This document shows positions 1 to 12,182 of a stretch of 64,000 bases of DNA, in pieces. Origin of the DNA: Brassica napus. Taxonomy: Eukaryota; Streptophyta; Magnoliopsida; Brassicales; Brassicaceae. The notes beneath the pieces are model-generated. The model saw nothing but the letters and a program-made list of their open reading frames with translations, was not told where the DNA came from and ran no database searches. A program made the position numbers and the translations under genes. Within the stretch, counting starts at the first letter, position 1; each line of letters opens with the position of its first letter. The stretch lies in contig NC_063452.1 in the NCBI RefSeq assembly GCF_020379485.1, positions 12,689,065 through 12,753,064 of the forward strand. The letters run 5' to 3'.

Positions 1-2362
1 AGTACTCGGCAAAGTTTGAAGTTTCTTCATTGATCATCTGTGCGACTATAGAACCTTCCACCCTACTTAAATTTTTCACCATCTTCTTCAAATGGAACAT
101 ATACCGCTCATACAGATACATCCATCTACACTGCACAGGACCTCCAAGTTCCAATTCTCTTGACAGGGGAATAACACGATGCTCCATAACATCAAAAAAT
201 GAGGGAGGAAATATCTTCTCAAGGTTGCACTGAATCACGCCTATGTTAGTCTTAAAATTTTCAATACCTTCAAGAGTCACTGATCTCGTGCATAAATCGC
301 GGAAGAAACCACTTATCCTTGCAATTGCTTCATGAACATTTCGTGTTAATAGTTCCTTGAAGGCAAACGGAAGGAGGCGCTGCATCATTACATGGCAATC
401 GTGGCTTTTCAAGCCAGTAAACTTTCCTTCCTTTCTGTCGATACAGTTACGCAAATTAGATGCGTAACCTTCTGGAAATTCCACATCGTTTGAAATCCAA
501 TCAAAGAACGCATTTTTTCCCTCTGCATCAAGTCGGTATATGGGAAAAGGAGCCCTACCATTCTCTTCAACATGAAGTTCTGAACGAGCACATATATCGA
601 CTAAATCCAGTCTTGACTTCAAATTATCCTTTGTTTTACCTTGAACATTAAGGATCGTGTTCATGAGATTGTCAAAAAAAGTTCTTCTCAATATGCATGA
701 CATCTAAATTATGCCTTAGCAGATGATCCTCCCAGTATGGCAGATCCCAGAAAATACTTTTTTTGTGCCAGTTATGTAGGTCTCCAACAGCATCTACCGG
801 AAAACGCTCATGTCCACCGACGTCTGGCGTCCTTTCTGCACCAAAATCTCTTAGTTGTGTCTTCAAATCTTTCCCACAAATTTCCGGAGGTGGACTGTCA
901 AACACCCTCTTGTTCTTCGTAAACAAATTCCTACTCCTACGATATGGATGATCAGGTGGTAGGAATCTCCTGTGACAGTCAAACCAACACGTTTTCCTTC
1001 CGTGTTTTAGTTGGAAAGCATCAGTGTTATCTTGACAATATGGACATGATAGCCTTCCATGCGTTGTCCATCCAGATAACATACCATATGCTGGAAAATC
1101 ACTTATTGTCCACATTAGTACTGCCCGCATTTGAAAGTTTTCTTTACACGAAACATCGTATGTTTCAGCACCTTGAGCCCATAGTTGTTGCAACTCATAT
1201 ATTAGTGGCTGAAGAAACACATCAAGTGATCTCTTAGGATGCTCTGGTCCGGGAACGAGAATCGAGAGAAACAAAAACTCTCGTCGCAAGCACAAGTTTG
1301 GGGGTAGGTTGTATGGTGTAAGAATGACTGGCCATAGAGAATACTGTCTTCCACTCTTGCCAAACGGGCTGAAACCATCAATACATAATCCAAGGTAGAC
1401 ATTTCTTCTCTCATACGCAAACTCGGGATACTTTGATTGGAAATGCTTCCACGCTTTTGCATCTGAAGGATGTCTGATCTCACCATCTGTTGAGTGCTCC
1501 GCATGCCATCTCATTGGTTGCGCTGTGCGTTCAGACAGATACAACCTCTGCAACCTTTCCGTCAAAGGCAAATACCACATCCTTTTATATGGCACTGGAA
1601 CTCTTCCACTCGTATCTTTATAACGAGGCTTTCCACAAAATTTGCATGTAACCCGCTGTTCATCCGCCCTCCAATAAATCATGCAGTTGTCGCTGCATAC
1701 ATCTATTACCTGATACGATAAACCAAGACCGGCTACGAGTTTCTGAACCTCGTAGTATGAACCAGGAGCTACATTATCCTTGGTAGAATACCTTTTACAA
1801 AATCAGCAATCGCATCCACACAGTATTCAGCCAAATTATAATCTATTTTAATGCCCATCAATCTTGTAGCAGATGATAAAGCTGAATGATCATCTCTGCA
1901 ACCTTCGTACAATGGTTGCTTTCCAGCATCCAACATATCATAAAATCTCCTAGCTTGTGCATTGGGTAAATCTTCCCCTCTAAAATGATCATTTACCATC
2001 TGCTCAGTACCTACACCATAATCTACATCCATTCTAATTGGTTCTTCTAATCTAACCGCTGGCTGAGGTTCGCTAGTACTACCATGTTCATAATCTGTTT
2101 CCCCTTGATGATACCAAATTTTGTAAGTTCGTGTAAACCCACTCAAATATAGATGAGTCCAAACATCCAACTCTTTAATAACCTTTCTATTTTTACAGTT
2201 AGAGCAATGACATCTTAACATACCTGTTTTTGCTTCCGGTTGTCGGTGAACTAACCCCATGAATTCGGTTATACCTCGTTGGTATTCTTCCGTAAGCAAT
2301 CTCGTGTTCGGATCCAAATGAGGTCGATCGATCCAAGAACGAAAATAATTTGAAGAAGACAT
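1..2362 (-). pseudogene. CACTA TNP2-type transposase (Transposase_21), partial and frameshifted
   Basis: Starts at ATG 2362 (MSSSNYFRSW). The first about 150 residues hold a transposase-associated domain with a Cys/His cluster (CHCSNCKNRK). After a frameshift near 1770-1790 the frame continues from about 1682 with a zinc-binding CKFCGKPRY motif and the Transposase_21 core (CPYCQDNTDAF, LLRHNLDVMHIEKN). A second frameshift lies in a homopolymer at about 671-677. From there to position 1 another minus frame is open and reads as the DUF4218 part (KSHDCHVMMQRLLPFAF, GGPVQCRWMYLYER). The C-terminus lies outside the window. The enzyme would cut and join the element ends. Two frameshifts make it inactive as read; sequencing error in the homopolymer cannot be excluded. 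Confidence 0.88.
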
Positions 2363-2440
2363 GTTTTTTATGAATCAAATTCGTGTGTAAAGAGAGTAAG
2401 AGGGAGGATGAAGATATGGAGTGAATGAAGAGGAAGAGGG

Positions 2441-2790
2441 GTGCTTGTATTTATAGTTGAAATCCTGCCGACATACCGAGAAAATTCCGACGGAATTCCG
2501 ACGGAAAAGGCTAGTTCGTCAAAATTTCCTTGGGAATTTTTAAAATCGCCCAACGGCTCTCTAACGGCTATAATATATCCTCCCTCGGTTTTTTCCGAGG
2601 AATACATTTTTCCTTGGTATTCCATAAGAATATTCCGACGGATTAATATTTCCTCGGAATTCCGTCGGTATATTCCGAGAAAATTCCGAGGAAACCAAAT
2701 TTTGTGTTTTCTCAGAATATCCTCGGAAATTCCTCGGGATATTCCAAGGATTTCATTTTTCATCGGAATGTCCGTTGTTTTCTTGTGGTG
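2441..2790. repeat. CACTA-1 subterminal repeat block and terminal inverted repeat
   Basis: Repeated short units of the type TTCCTCGGAATTCCGTCGG occur in both orientations up to the terminal repeat at 2777-2790. In CACTA elements such arrays bind the TNPA-type protein. The same units form the ends of the element at 35472-38161, so the two belong to one family. Long open frames here are repeat artefacts, not genes. Confidence 0.8.
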
Positions 2791-2793
2791 GTG

Positions 2794-4001
2794 GTTGTAG
2801 TTTGTGTACATAGCTTAAAGTCTTGAGGTAGAGAACAAATCAATCTTCCTCTCTTTTAAGTTCAAGACTCCTCTCTCATAAGTCAAGATTTTGCCTCAAT
2901 ACACAGAAGGATCTAAGAATTGATCTGGTAAAACTTTTAAATTACTTAGTAAGGATCTAAGAATTATGGGTTCAATCATGCGGTGAGAAGTCTGCTCTCC
3001 AAAGAAAATTAAAAGATGGAAAGTATAAGCTTTGCCGTAAGGGATCGATGTATAGACTTAAAGATCCAGTATTTTCTTGTCATTGAAAAAACATTTCTAA
3101 GTCACTTGCGCAAGCAGTTTGAAGTAAGATAAGGTACTCATGTTTCTTATGCGACTTGAAGAAAGACATGTCGTAAGTAATAACCAACATGTTTGCTGGA
3201 GTTGCTCAGTGTAGGAAAGTAGGAGATACCATTCTTTCATTATTTTTTCTGTCAACTTTTTCTTTTCATATATAACTATGGTCGATTGGAAAGGGTGAAA
3301 GCCTCCTAAGTTTGAAACCCCTAGATACTCATCTTTGTGACTAAGCGGCATGGATTTTTAACTTCCACGTAGAACAAGAAGGTTTGCCTGTCGCCGGTGG
3401 ACCAGCTTCCTAGAAATTAGTCTGGACTTCGGCCATAAAAAGCCAGATGAATACAGGATAGTATACACAATTTAAAATTTATATCTGATCATGACTCATT
3501 TTTTATTTTATTTTTCTCTCAAAATCTCTTTTATATCGATAATAAAAGAATACAAATAATTAGGGTCCAAAATATCCGAGATTGTTTTTCCTTTGTACGA
3601 ATAATGAAAATTTCCAATTGTGAAATATCCAGGTAGCAATTAATTGGTAGTTTCCAGTAAGATTCTTACTTAAAGTCTTTTTAGGGAACCATATCTTACT
3701 TTTCAAAGGTCTTTTGTGAATTATGCACAGATGCTTAGAAATGAACGATAGCGAAGATTATTAGTCATGCCACAATCATTTTGTGACATTTTAAACTTTA
3801 AACGACCACCACGTAACAACTAACATTAACAACTCCGTAAATACAAAGAAGCATCCTTTTTTTTTTCTTGTAACACAGAAGCATCCCGTTTAATTTTTGT
3901 TTTTATATAGCTTTCCATTACACATTTAATTTCAACATAGCTGATTTTATTTATCTTAAGACTACTCATTACACATTTCCCTATCTCTTAGCTTGTCTCT
4001 C
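2794..4001. other. Intergenic region upstream of TNL-A
   Basis: About 1.2 kb between the CACTA-1 end and the TNL-A start codon. It is AT-rich, especially 3470-3960. A minus frame at 3097-3351 (84 codons) has no motif I recognise. The sequence GGATCTAAGAATT occurs twice, near 2908 and 2945. The core promoter of TNL-A must lie in the last few hundred bases, but I cannot name an element with confidence. Confidence 0.6.
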
Positions 4002-6761
4002 ATGGCTTCTTCTTCCTCATTTACGTCTCGTAACTACAGCTACAATGTCTTTGCGAGCTTCTACGGTCCTGACGTCCGTAAAACACTTCTCAGTCACATA
4101 CGTGAACAGTTTACCCGCAGCGGGATCACTATGTTTGACGATCAGGAGATTGTGAGAAGCGCAACCATCGCCCCTTCACTCACAGAAGCTGTAAGAGAAT
4201 CGAGGATCTCGATTGTGATTCTCTCCAAGAACTATGCTTCGTCAAGCTGGTGTTTAAATGAACTAGTAGAGATATTGGAGTGCAAGAAAGCTATGGGGCA
4301 TATAGTCATGACAATCTTCTACGGAGTGGATCCTTCCGATGTACGGAAACAGACCGGGGAATTCGGGATAGCTTTCAGTGAAACTTGTGCAAGTAAAACA
4401 AAGGAGGAGAAGCAAAGATGGAGACAAGCTTTGAACGAAGTGGGTAACATTGCTGGAGAAGACTTCTTAAGATGGTAGGTCTTTCTTAATTTTACTTTAT
4501 TATTTCTTAGTCTTTAAAGTGTTAATTTTAAGTTTTTTAACTTTTCTTTTCATTCTATTTTCTCAGGTCAAATGAAGCAAAAATGATCAAGAAAATTTCC
4601 AGAGATGTTTCAGATAAACTGAATGCTACACGGTCTAGGGATTTTGATGGCATGGTTGGACTTGAACCTCATTTGAGAGAAATGGAGTCTTTGTTAGATT
4701 TCGATGATGATGGAGTTAAGGTGGTCGCAATCTCTGGTCCTGCAGGCATTGGTAAGACTACCATTGCTAGAGCAGTACATAGCTTGCACTCTTATAGGTT
4801 CCAACTTACTTGTTTTGTTGACAACCTTAGGGGAAGCCATCCCATCAGTTTTGATGAGTATGGTTTGAAGTTGCGTTTACAAGAAGAGTTTCTTTCGAAT
4901 ATTTTGAAACAAGATGGTATTAGGATATGCCATTTAGGTGTGATAGAAGAAAGGCTACACGACCAGAGAGTTCTCGTCGTTCTTGATGATGTGAACAATA
5001 TAAAACAATTAGAGGCGTTGGCTGGAGATATTTCTTGGTTTGGTCCTGGAAGTAGGGTTGTGGTTACCACAGAAAACAAAGATCTTCTGCATCAACATGG
5101 TATCAACAATACCTACCATGTGGGGTTTCCATCTACAGAAAAGCTCTTGAGATCCTGTGTGGATATGCTTTTAGAAATAGCTATCCACATGATGGTTTTC
5201 AAGAGCATGCATTAAAAGTAACTGACCTTTGTGGTAACCTTCCGCTGGGTCTACGTGTGGTGGGTTCATCTTTACGCGGGAAGAAAGAGAACGAATGGGA
5301 AGATGTAATGAAGAGGTTGGAATCTGTTCTTGATCGAGATATTGAGGAAGTACTAAGAGTGGGCTATGAAAGTTTAGATGAGAATGAGCAAACGCTATTT
5401 CTCCACATTGCAGTATTCTTCAACTATGAAAACGGCAATCTAGTGAAAACCATGTTCGCTGAGAGTGACTTGGATGTCAAATACGGGTTAAAAGTCCTTG
5501 AAAACAGATCTCTAATAGAGTTATATAACAAGAAGGAAACAATAAATATGCACAGATTACTACAACAAGTGGGTATAAAAGCCATCCATAAACAAGAGCC
5601 TTGGAAACGTCGGATCCTGATAGATGCTGCGGAGATACGTGATGTTCTTGAACTCGCCAAAGTAAGTCCTTTCTCTTGTGTGTTATATTCTTTGTCCATT
5701 GGAACTTTATTGCTAACAATATGTTATCATTTGGAATGATAATGGTGTAGGGAACTAGATTTGTCTCCGGTATATCATTTGATATATCTGATATCGATGA
5801 GGTATCTATAAGCCCAATAGCTTTTAAAAGAATGCCAAAACTTCGATTCCTCAGAGTATACAAAAGCAAAGAAGGTGGGAATGATGTAATTCATATACCT
5901 GAGGAGATGGAGCTTCCGAGTCGTCTAAGATTACTAGAGTGGAAGGCATACCCAAACAAGTGTCTTCCTCCTACCTTTCATCCTGAATATCTTGTGAAAC
6001 TTGATATGCAAGGTAGCCAGCTAGAGTACCTCTGGCAAGGAACCCAGGTTAGTGTTGCATTTTCATCCTGAAGATATATGTTCTTTCCTGTGTTTTAAAA
6101 ATTGCGGCACTAGTCAGCAAATCCGATGTGAACGGAATGATTTTTTTTTAAAGTTGGTTTTGGCTTCAAAAGTCTGTCTAGACGCCCGCCTAAACACCAC
6201 CTAACAATGTATTTAACAATTAGTTTTTTCTCTTCATGTTATATGATGTTCAGCCGCTTACAAATCTCAAGGAGATAGATTTGCAGAGGTCTTTTCAGTT
6301 GAATGAGCTCCCTGATCTCTCAAATGCTACAAATCTTAAAGGATTGTATCTAAGTTATTGCCAGAGCTTGGTAGAGCTTCCACCCTCTTGTTCAAGTCTC
6401 GATAAACTAAAGGATTTGTGGATGGATCACTGCACAAACCTACAAGTCATTCCAGCTCACATGAAATTGGCATCTCTTAAACGTGTCAGTATGAAAGGAT
6501 GCTCAAGACTGAGACATATTCCATTTATGTCAACCAACATTAGGCAGATGGATATATCAGAGACGGCGGTTGAAGATGTGCCTGCATCAACCAGCATTTG
6601 CGCTCGTCCTATGGATTACTCCATGATCGGCTGCCAAAAGCTTAAGGAAATAACACATCTCCCTCTATATGTAACTGAACTAGACCTAAGAAAATCTTCT
6701 GTTGAAAAGATTCCAGATTGCATCAAAGATCTTCGTCTACTACTTAAGCTAAAGATCTCTG
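4002..6761 (+). pseudogene. TNL-A: TIR-NBS-LRR disease-resistance gene, frameshifted and truncated by Copia-A
   Basis: Intracellular immune-receptor family; such proteins sense pathogen effectors and signal through the TIR NADase. Exons inferred from GT/AG sites and frame: 4002-4474 (TIR), 4567-5661 (NBS), 5751-6047 (first LRR exon), 6254-6761 (LRRs). Visible motifs: [16 protein letters not shown] and SSWCLNEL with the catalytic-position Glu; P-loop GPAGIGKTT near 4736; kinase-2 [25 protein letters not shown]-like NLPLGLRVVG; MHD-like MHRLLQQVG; LRRs such as DLSNATNL. A one-base deletion near 5140 shifts frame between RNBS-B and GLPL. The reading frame enters the Copia-A LTR at 6762 and stops within 11 bases, so the rest of the LRRs and the post-LRR domain are missing. 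No individual R-gene name can be assigned. Confidence 0.92.
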
Positions 6762-7161
6762 TGTTGGAATGAAAAACTTTGTAGAGATGGAGAAAGTGTT
6801 TTAAGTGTTTGAAGAGAAAGAAATTTTGTGAAGAAGAAAGATTTAATAACTTAGAAGAAGATTTTTATTACTTGTTACAAGCTTTGTTTATTTCTTGGTG
6901 ATACAAAATGAAAGGGGAGTGGAGGTATTTATAGCCTCCAAAATACAAAATATCTTACATATTTTAATCATAAATCTAGAGAATTCTACCATAATATCTA
7001 AGATTTTTTTATTATAATTATCTAGATAATTCTATGAGAATGTCTAGATTTTTATTCTAAGGAGGTGGAGGATAATTCTAGATATTGGACTAAGTTTGGA
7101 CTAAAATGATTAGTAAATTATTAGCCCAAAATGTGATCCAAATCAAGTTTAACTTTCAACA
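6762..7161 (-). repeat. Copia-A 3' LTR
   Basis: 400-bp direct repeat with TG...CA ends. A TATA-like TATAAATA is present on the minus strand at 6926-6933. It also supplies the stop codon that ends the TNL-A frame at 6770-6772. Confidence 0.93.
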
Positions 7162-10100
7162 CCCCCTCTTAAACTTGATTTGGTTACTCCTAGCAAACTC
7201 CTCATCTTGATAAAGTCTTCTCGCTTGAGTGGCTTGGTGAAGATATCAGCTACTTGATCATTTGTCTTCACATACTCTAACTGCACATCCATCTTGGTAA
7301 CACATTCTCTAATGTAGTGATAACGAGTATCGATGTGCTTACTCCGATCATGGAAGACTGGATTCTTCGCCAATGCTATTGCCGACCTGTTATCCACAAA
7401 GATCTTTGTTGGCTCCTCTTGTGGTAGGTTCAACTCCTTTAGCAAGTTTCGTAACCAAATGGCATGGCAAACACATGAAGTAGCTGCCACATACTCCGCT
7501 TCACAAGTAGAAAGAGTGACAATTGGTTGCTTCTTTGACATCCATGTGAAAGCGGTTTCTCCAATGAAAAACACGAAGCCACTTGTGCTTTTCCGGTCAT
7601 CTACGTCTCCACCCCAATCGCTATCGCTATATCCAACAAGCTTGTAATCGTCAGAAATAGAGTAATACAAGCCAAAGTTGATTGTACCTTTGATATAGCG
7701 TAGGATCCTCTTGGCTGCCTTGAAATGAGTTGTTGTTGGATGCTCCATGTATCGACTCACAACTCCAACTGCGTGTAGGATGTCGGGCCTTGTGCACGTT
7801 AGATATCGTAAGCTTCCAACCAAACTCTTAAAAGTGTTGGATCCACACTCTCTCCTTCTTCTTCCTTTGATAACTTGACTCCACATTCCATTGGCGTGCA
7901 AACTGGATTTGAGTCATCCATCTTGAACTTCTTAAGCACCTCTTTAGCATAGCCTTCTTGAGTAATGAAGATTCTATTCTCTTCTTGCTTTACTTCAATG
8001 CCAAGGTAGTATGACATCAATCCAATGTCGGTCATCTCGAACTCCTTTGTCATCTCCATCTTGAAATCTTCAAACATAATCGGATTGTTGCCCGTGAATA
8101 TCAAGTCATCAACATATAAGCATGCAATCAATATATCATTGTTTTGAGTTTTGATATAAAGTGCATGCTCATATGGACACTTGATGAAGCCTTTCTCCTT
8201 GAAGTACTTATCAATCCGAGTGTTCCATGCTCTTGGTGCTTGCTTTAATCCATAAAGCGCCTTCTTCAGCCTTAAGACTTTGTCTTCTTCTCCTTCAACC
8301 ATGTAGCCTTGTGGTTGCTCAATGTAGACTTCTTCCTCAAGGTCTCCATTTAAGAAGGCTGATTTGACATCCATTTGATGTATCCTCCAACTCTTTTGGG
8401 CTGCCAATGAAATGATTAGTCTAACCGTTTCTAAGCGAGCAACTGGAGCAAATACCTCATCATAGTCGATCCCGGCTCTTTGACTATAGCCTTTTGCCAC
8501 CAATCTTGCCTTGTACCTTTCAACTTCTCCTTTAGAGTTCTTCTTTGCCTTGTACACCCACTTCACACCAATTGCCTTGTGTCCATTTGGAAGTGAAGCT
8601 AACTCCCATGTATCATTCTTTTGAATCGACTTGATTTCCTCATCCATTGCACTTCTCCATGACTTCTTTTCTTGGGCTTCTTCAAAGTTCATAGGCTCGC
8701 AATCCGCAAATAGACAAAATAGAGTAAGATTGTCTTGATTTTCGGTTACCTCGTAGATGTCTTGTAGACTTCTAAAACGTGGAGTCCTTTCACTTGAGCT
8801 TTCATCTCCTTGAGAACTTGTTGTTGGTGAAGTTGGTGGTGTAGCTGGCTCTTCTCTCGGTTGCTCCACATTCTCTTCTTCAAAGGATGGAAAGAAGTTG
8901 TAGTCTTCATTATTTGATCTCCAATCCCATTCTCCTTCTTCATCAAAGATGACATTCCGACTAATGATTGTCTTCTTTGTTTCAGGATTGTAGAGCTTGT
9001 AGCCTTTGGAGTTAGCGTCATACCCAATGAAGATGTACTTCTCACTTTTATCATCTAGTTTGCTCCGCTTCTCGTCTGGAACATGAGCGTGAGCAATGCT
9101 TCCAAAGACTCTTAGGTGTGAGACTCCAGGCTTCCTTCCGCTCCAAGCTTCTTGTGGTGTTTTTTCTAAAACACTCTTTGTTGGAGAACGGTTTGATATA
9201 TAAACCGCACAAGCAACTGCTTCTGCCCACAACTCCTTTGGTAGCTTCTTACTCTTGAGCATGCTTCTTGCCATCTCAAGTATTGTCCTATTCTTTCTTT
9301 CCGCTACTCCATTTTGTTGAGGGGTTCTTGGCACCGTCAACTGTCTTCGAATGCCATTATCTTCACAATACTTCAGAAACTCCTTGGACATGAATTCTCC
9401 TCCTCGATCTGATCTCATGGACTTGATCTTAAGACCACTTTCCTTCTCAACATGGGCTTTGAACTTTTTGAAATTTTCAAACACTTCTGATTTTTGTTTC
9501 AAAAAGTAAACCCATGTTTTTCTTGAAAAGTCATCAATAAAGAGAAGGAAATAGTTACTCTTACCAAGTGAACTTGGTTTGATTGGGCCACATACATCTG
9601 TATGTATGAGTTCTAGTGGCTTTCTTGCTCTTGTCTCCGACTCCTTTGGAAAACTCACCTTGAATTGCTTTCCAAGTAAGCAACCTTCACACACTTGATT
9701 TGGATGATTGATGCAAGGTAATCCTTTCACCATTTCTTTCTTGGAAAGTAGCTCTAAGCCTCCGAAGTTGAGATGACCAAATCGAAGATGCCAAAGCCAA
9801 GATTCCTCCTTGTAGCACATCTTGAGACATCGTGCAATGTCATTTTGAATGTTTAGGACAAACATTCTATTGCTTGACATTGGCACCTTTGTGATGAGAT
9901 TATTTGCATTATCTCTTAAAGAAAGGCTATTATCTTTTAGTCGAATGTCATAACCTTTCTCTAAGAGTTGTCCTAGGCTCAAGATGTTGGTCTTCATGCT
10001 TGGAATGTAGTAAACGTTGGAAATGAATTGATGATCTCCATTCTTCAAGCGGATGAGAATATTTCCTTTACCTTTTACTTCCATCCTCGATTCATCTCCT

Positions 10101-11188
10101 AAAGCCACATCAGTTTTCAACGATTCATCAAGCTCCACGAACATGCTTTTATTTTCACACATGTGGTTGCTTGCACCACTATCAAGGTACCACTTGTGAA
10201 CCTCATTTGGTTCATCCTTCTTGTAAGCCATCAATAGCATATCTTCTTCTTTACTCCTTTCTTCAACATAGTTGGACTTCTCTTCAACTCTATTGTTGTT
10301 TGGAGTTTTGCATTCAGAAGCATAATGTCCAAACTTTCCACAACTATAGCATTTGATGCTTGATTTATCGTACCTTGATTTTGGGTTTCCTCTTCCACGA
10401 CCTCTTGATGAATTATCTCCTCTTTGGTTGAAGTTGTCTTCATATGGTCTCCAACCTCGTCCATTTACACCACGACCTCGTCCTCGAAAATGACCACCAC
10501 CACGTCTCGGATGATTTCGGCCACTTTCTTCCTTGTGATCAATTCTCATCTTGAGAACTTGCTCCACAATATCTTCTTTTTTCTTCTTCTTTTCTTCATA
10601 AGCTTGTAGTGATCCAAGAAGTTGCTCCATCGTCATAGTCTCCAAGTCTTTTGTCTCTTCAATAACGGTGACGATATGCTCGAATTTTGAATCCAATGAT
10701 CTAAGAACTTTCTCCATGATTCTCACCTCATCTAACTTCTCACCATTTCTTTTTAGGTTATTAGTAACCGTCAAGACTCTTGAGAAGTAATCTGAGATGA
10801 GTTCTCCTTCCTTCATTTGTAATGCTTCAAATTCTCCTCTTAGAGTTTGAAGACGTACCTTCTTAACTTGTTCCGCTCCCTTGTAAGATGTCCGAAGCTT
10901 CTCCCATGCTTCTTTGGATGTCCTTGCTCCAGCAACCTTCTCAAATGTATCTTCATCTAATCCTTGATAGATTAGACAGAGAGCGTTCTTGTCTCTCTTC
11001 CTTGAATCTCTCAAACCATCCTTTTGTGTTTGAGATAAACCACCATCATTCTCCGGTTCAACGAAGCCTTTCTCGACTATCTCCCACACATCATGTGCTC
11101 CTAAGATAGCCATCATCCTAAGACTCCAATTGTCATAGTTGCTCTTAGTGAGCAATGGAACTTGGAAGGGAACACCATTGTTTGCCAT
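7149..11188 (-). pseudogene. Copia-A gag-pol polyprotein, near-intact with one frameshift
   Basis: Encodes capsid, protease, integrase and reverse transcriptase/RNase H. The ATG at 11188 (MANNGVPFQVP) is preferred to a non-ATG codon two residues upstream. In order: UBN2-type gag; zinc knuckle CYSCGKFGHYASEC; protease WYLDSGASNHMC; GAG-pre-integrase (LWHLRFGHLN); integrase core with Asp in HTDVCGP, Asp in RSDRGGEF and Glu in NGVAERKNR; RT with QMDVKSAFLNGDL and YVDD; RNase H (CEAEYVAATS) ending near DIFTKPL. A one-base deletion in a T-run near 7830-7835 separates RT from RNase H. The natural stop lies inside the 3' LTR, beyond the polypurine tract. The single lesion suggests a fairly young copy. 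Confidence 0.93.
7162..7170 (-). other. Copia-A polypurine tract
   Basis: Reads AAGAGGGGG on the minus strand directly beside the 3' LTR, the expected primer for plus-strand DNA synthesis. Confidence 0.8.
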
Positions 11189-11205
11189 CTTCAAAACGAA
11201 CTTGT

Positions 11206-11218
11206 GGCTCTGATACCA
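11206..11218 (-). other. Copia-A primer-binding site (tRNA-iMet type)
   Basis: Reads TGGTATCAGAGCC on the minus strand just inside the 5' LTR, the standard complement of the plant initiator tRNA-Met 3' end. Confidence 0.88.
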
Positions 11219-11221
11219 CTT

Positions 11222-11620
11222 TGTTGGAATGAAAAAACTTTATAAAGATGGAGAAAGTGTTTAAGTGTTTGAAGAGAAAGAAGTTTTGTGAAGAAGAAAG
11301 ATTATATAACTTAGAAGAGGATTTTATTACTTGTTACAAGCTTTGTTTATTTCTTGGTGATGCAAAATGAAAGGGGAGTAGAGGTATTTATAGCCTCCAA
11401 AATACAAAATATCTTACATATTTTAATCATAAATCTAGAGAATTCTACCATAATATCTAAGATTTTTTTATTATAATTATCTAGATAATTCTATGAGAAT
11501 ATCTAGATTTTTATTCTAAGGAGGTGGAGGATGATTCTAGATATTGGACTAAGTTTGGACTAAAATGATTAGTAAATTATTAGCCCAAAATGTGATCCAA
11601 ATCAAGTTTAACTTTCAACA
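11222..11620 (-). repeat. Copia-A 5' LTR
   Basis: Direct partner of 6762-7161 with scattered substitutions and small indels. TATAAATA on the minus strand at 11385-11392 is the likely promoter. The TNL-B last-exon frame runs into this LTR at 11620 and stops within it. Confidence 0.93.
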
Positions 11621-12182
11621 ATTCAATAGTCTCTAAGGCAGGGGTTTCTTCCGTCCATATCTGCGCGCCACATTCAGTAATCTCGAAGTCCGGTCCGCTC
11701 TCGATTTTGAACAGTATCTCACTGAGGACGCCAAGTGAATGGTCTTCTTGATCCAAAACATAGAGAAATACGAACAGATGCTCCGTTGAAAAGTGAGCTA
11801 ACACTGAAGATATTGAGATTTTGTTGTAAACTGGGAAGTCGTAACATGGGCAGGAGCAGACGAGTTTGTTCATGCGAAAACACATTATTTCTGGAAGGTT
11901 AGATCCTACCTTGTTCTTCGGAGAAATCACGACGCAAATCTTGAAAATTGCTGAAGCGTAAAGAGGCTTGTCACTACTCTCAGGAAGAATGGTCAAAGAA
12001 TTTCCTTTGGCTCTGTGATTGAACTCTGCAGGTACTTCGTTTCCAGGTAAGCATGCCCACCCAGGTAACCTTGCCCACCCATTAGTAGGCCGAGTCCCCA
12101 CATATTTTCGGCCGTCCAGAAATGATCTTTGGATTATTGATTTTCTTGCTTCTTGGCTTAGATTGAAGCACTTAGTGAAATT
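11621..12182 (-). pseudogene. TNL-B 3' portion: post-LRR (C-JID) domain
   Basis: This is the downstream half of the last TNL-B exon, separated from 17375-20197 by Copia-B. The minus frame has the typical post-LRR signature: TKCFNLSQEARKSI, PGNEVPAEFNHRAKGNSLTI, FKICVVISPKN, HLFVFLYVLD and a terminal DFEITECGAQIWTEE. In solved TNL resistosomes this domain helps bind the effector. The frame starting at 12209 includes 27 bases of Copia-B LTR and is not a real start. The 3' end is cut by Copia-A at 11620, so the native stop is missing. A short imperfect repeat of GCCCACC units near 12055-12080 interrupts the usual spacing before the PGNEVP motif. Confidence 0.9.

Larger units (their letters stand above)
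1..2790 (-). mobile_element. CACTA (En/Spm) DNA transposon, truncated by window start (CACTA-1)
   Basis: The right terminus is at 2790, where the plus strand ends in TTTTCTTGTGGTG, the reverse complement of a CACTA-type terminal inverted repeat with one change from the usual CACTACAAGAAAA. The following three bases (GTG, 2791-2793) would be half of the 3-bp target duplication. Just inside are many copies of a CCTCGGAATTCCG-like motif, the usual subterminal repeats of this superfamily. The body encodes a TNP2-type transposase on the minus strand. The other end lies before position 1, so total length and the second duplication cannot be seen. Confidence 0.88.
6762..11620 (-). mobile_element. 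Copia-A: full-length Ty1/Copia LTR retrotransposon
   Basis: Two direct LTRs (6762-7161 and 11222-11620, 400 and 399 bp) begin TGTTGGAATG and end CTTTCAACA. A polypurine tract (7162-7170, read on minus) and a tRNA-iMet-type primer site (11206-11218) define minus orientation. One gag-pol frame fills the interior. The five flanking bases do not match: CTCTG before 6762 and ATTCA after 11620, so no target duplication is visible. The left flank is the LRR exon of TNL-A and the right flank is the last exon of TNL-B on the other strand. Confidence 0.95.

Noticed and set aside
3097..3351. Minus frame upstream of TNL-A
   Set aside because: 84 codons without a recognisable motif or flanking gene structure.
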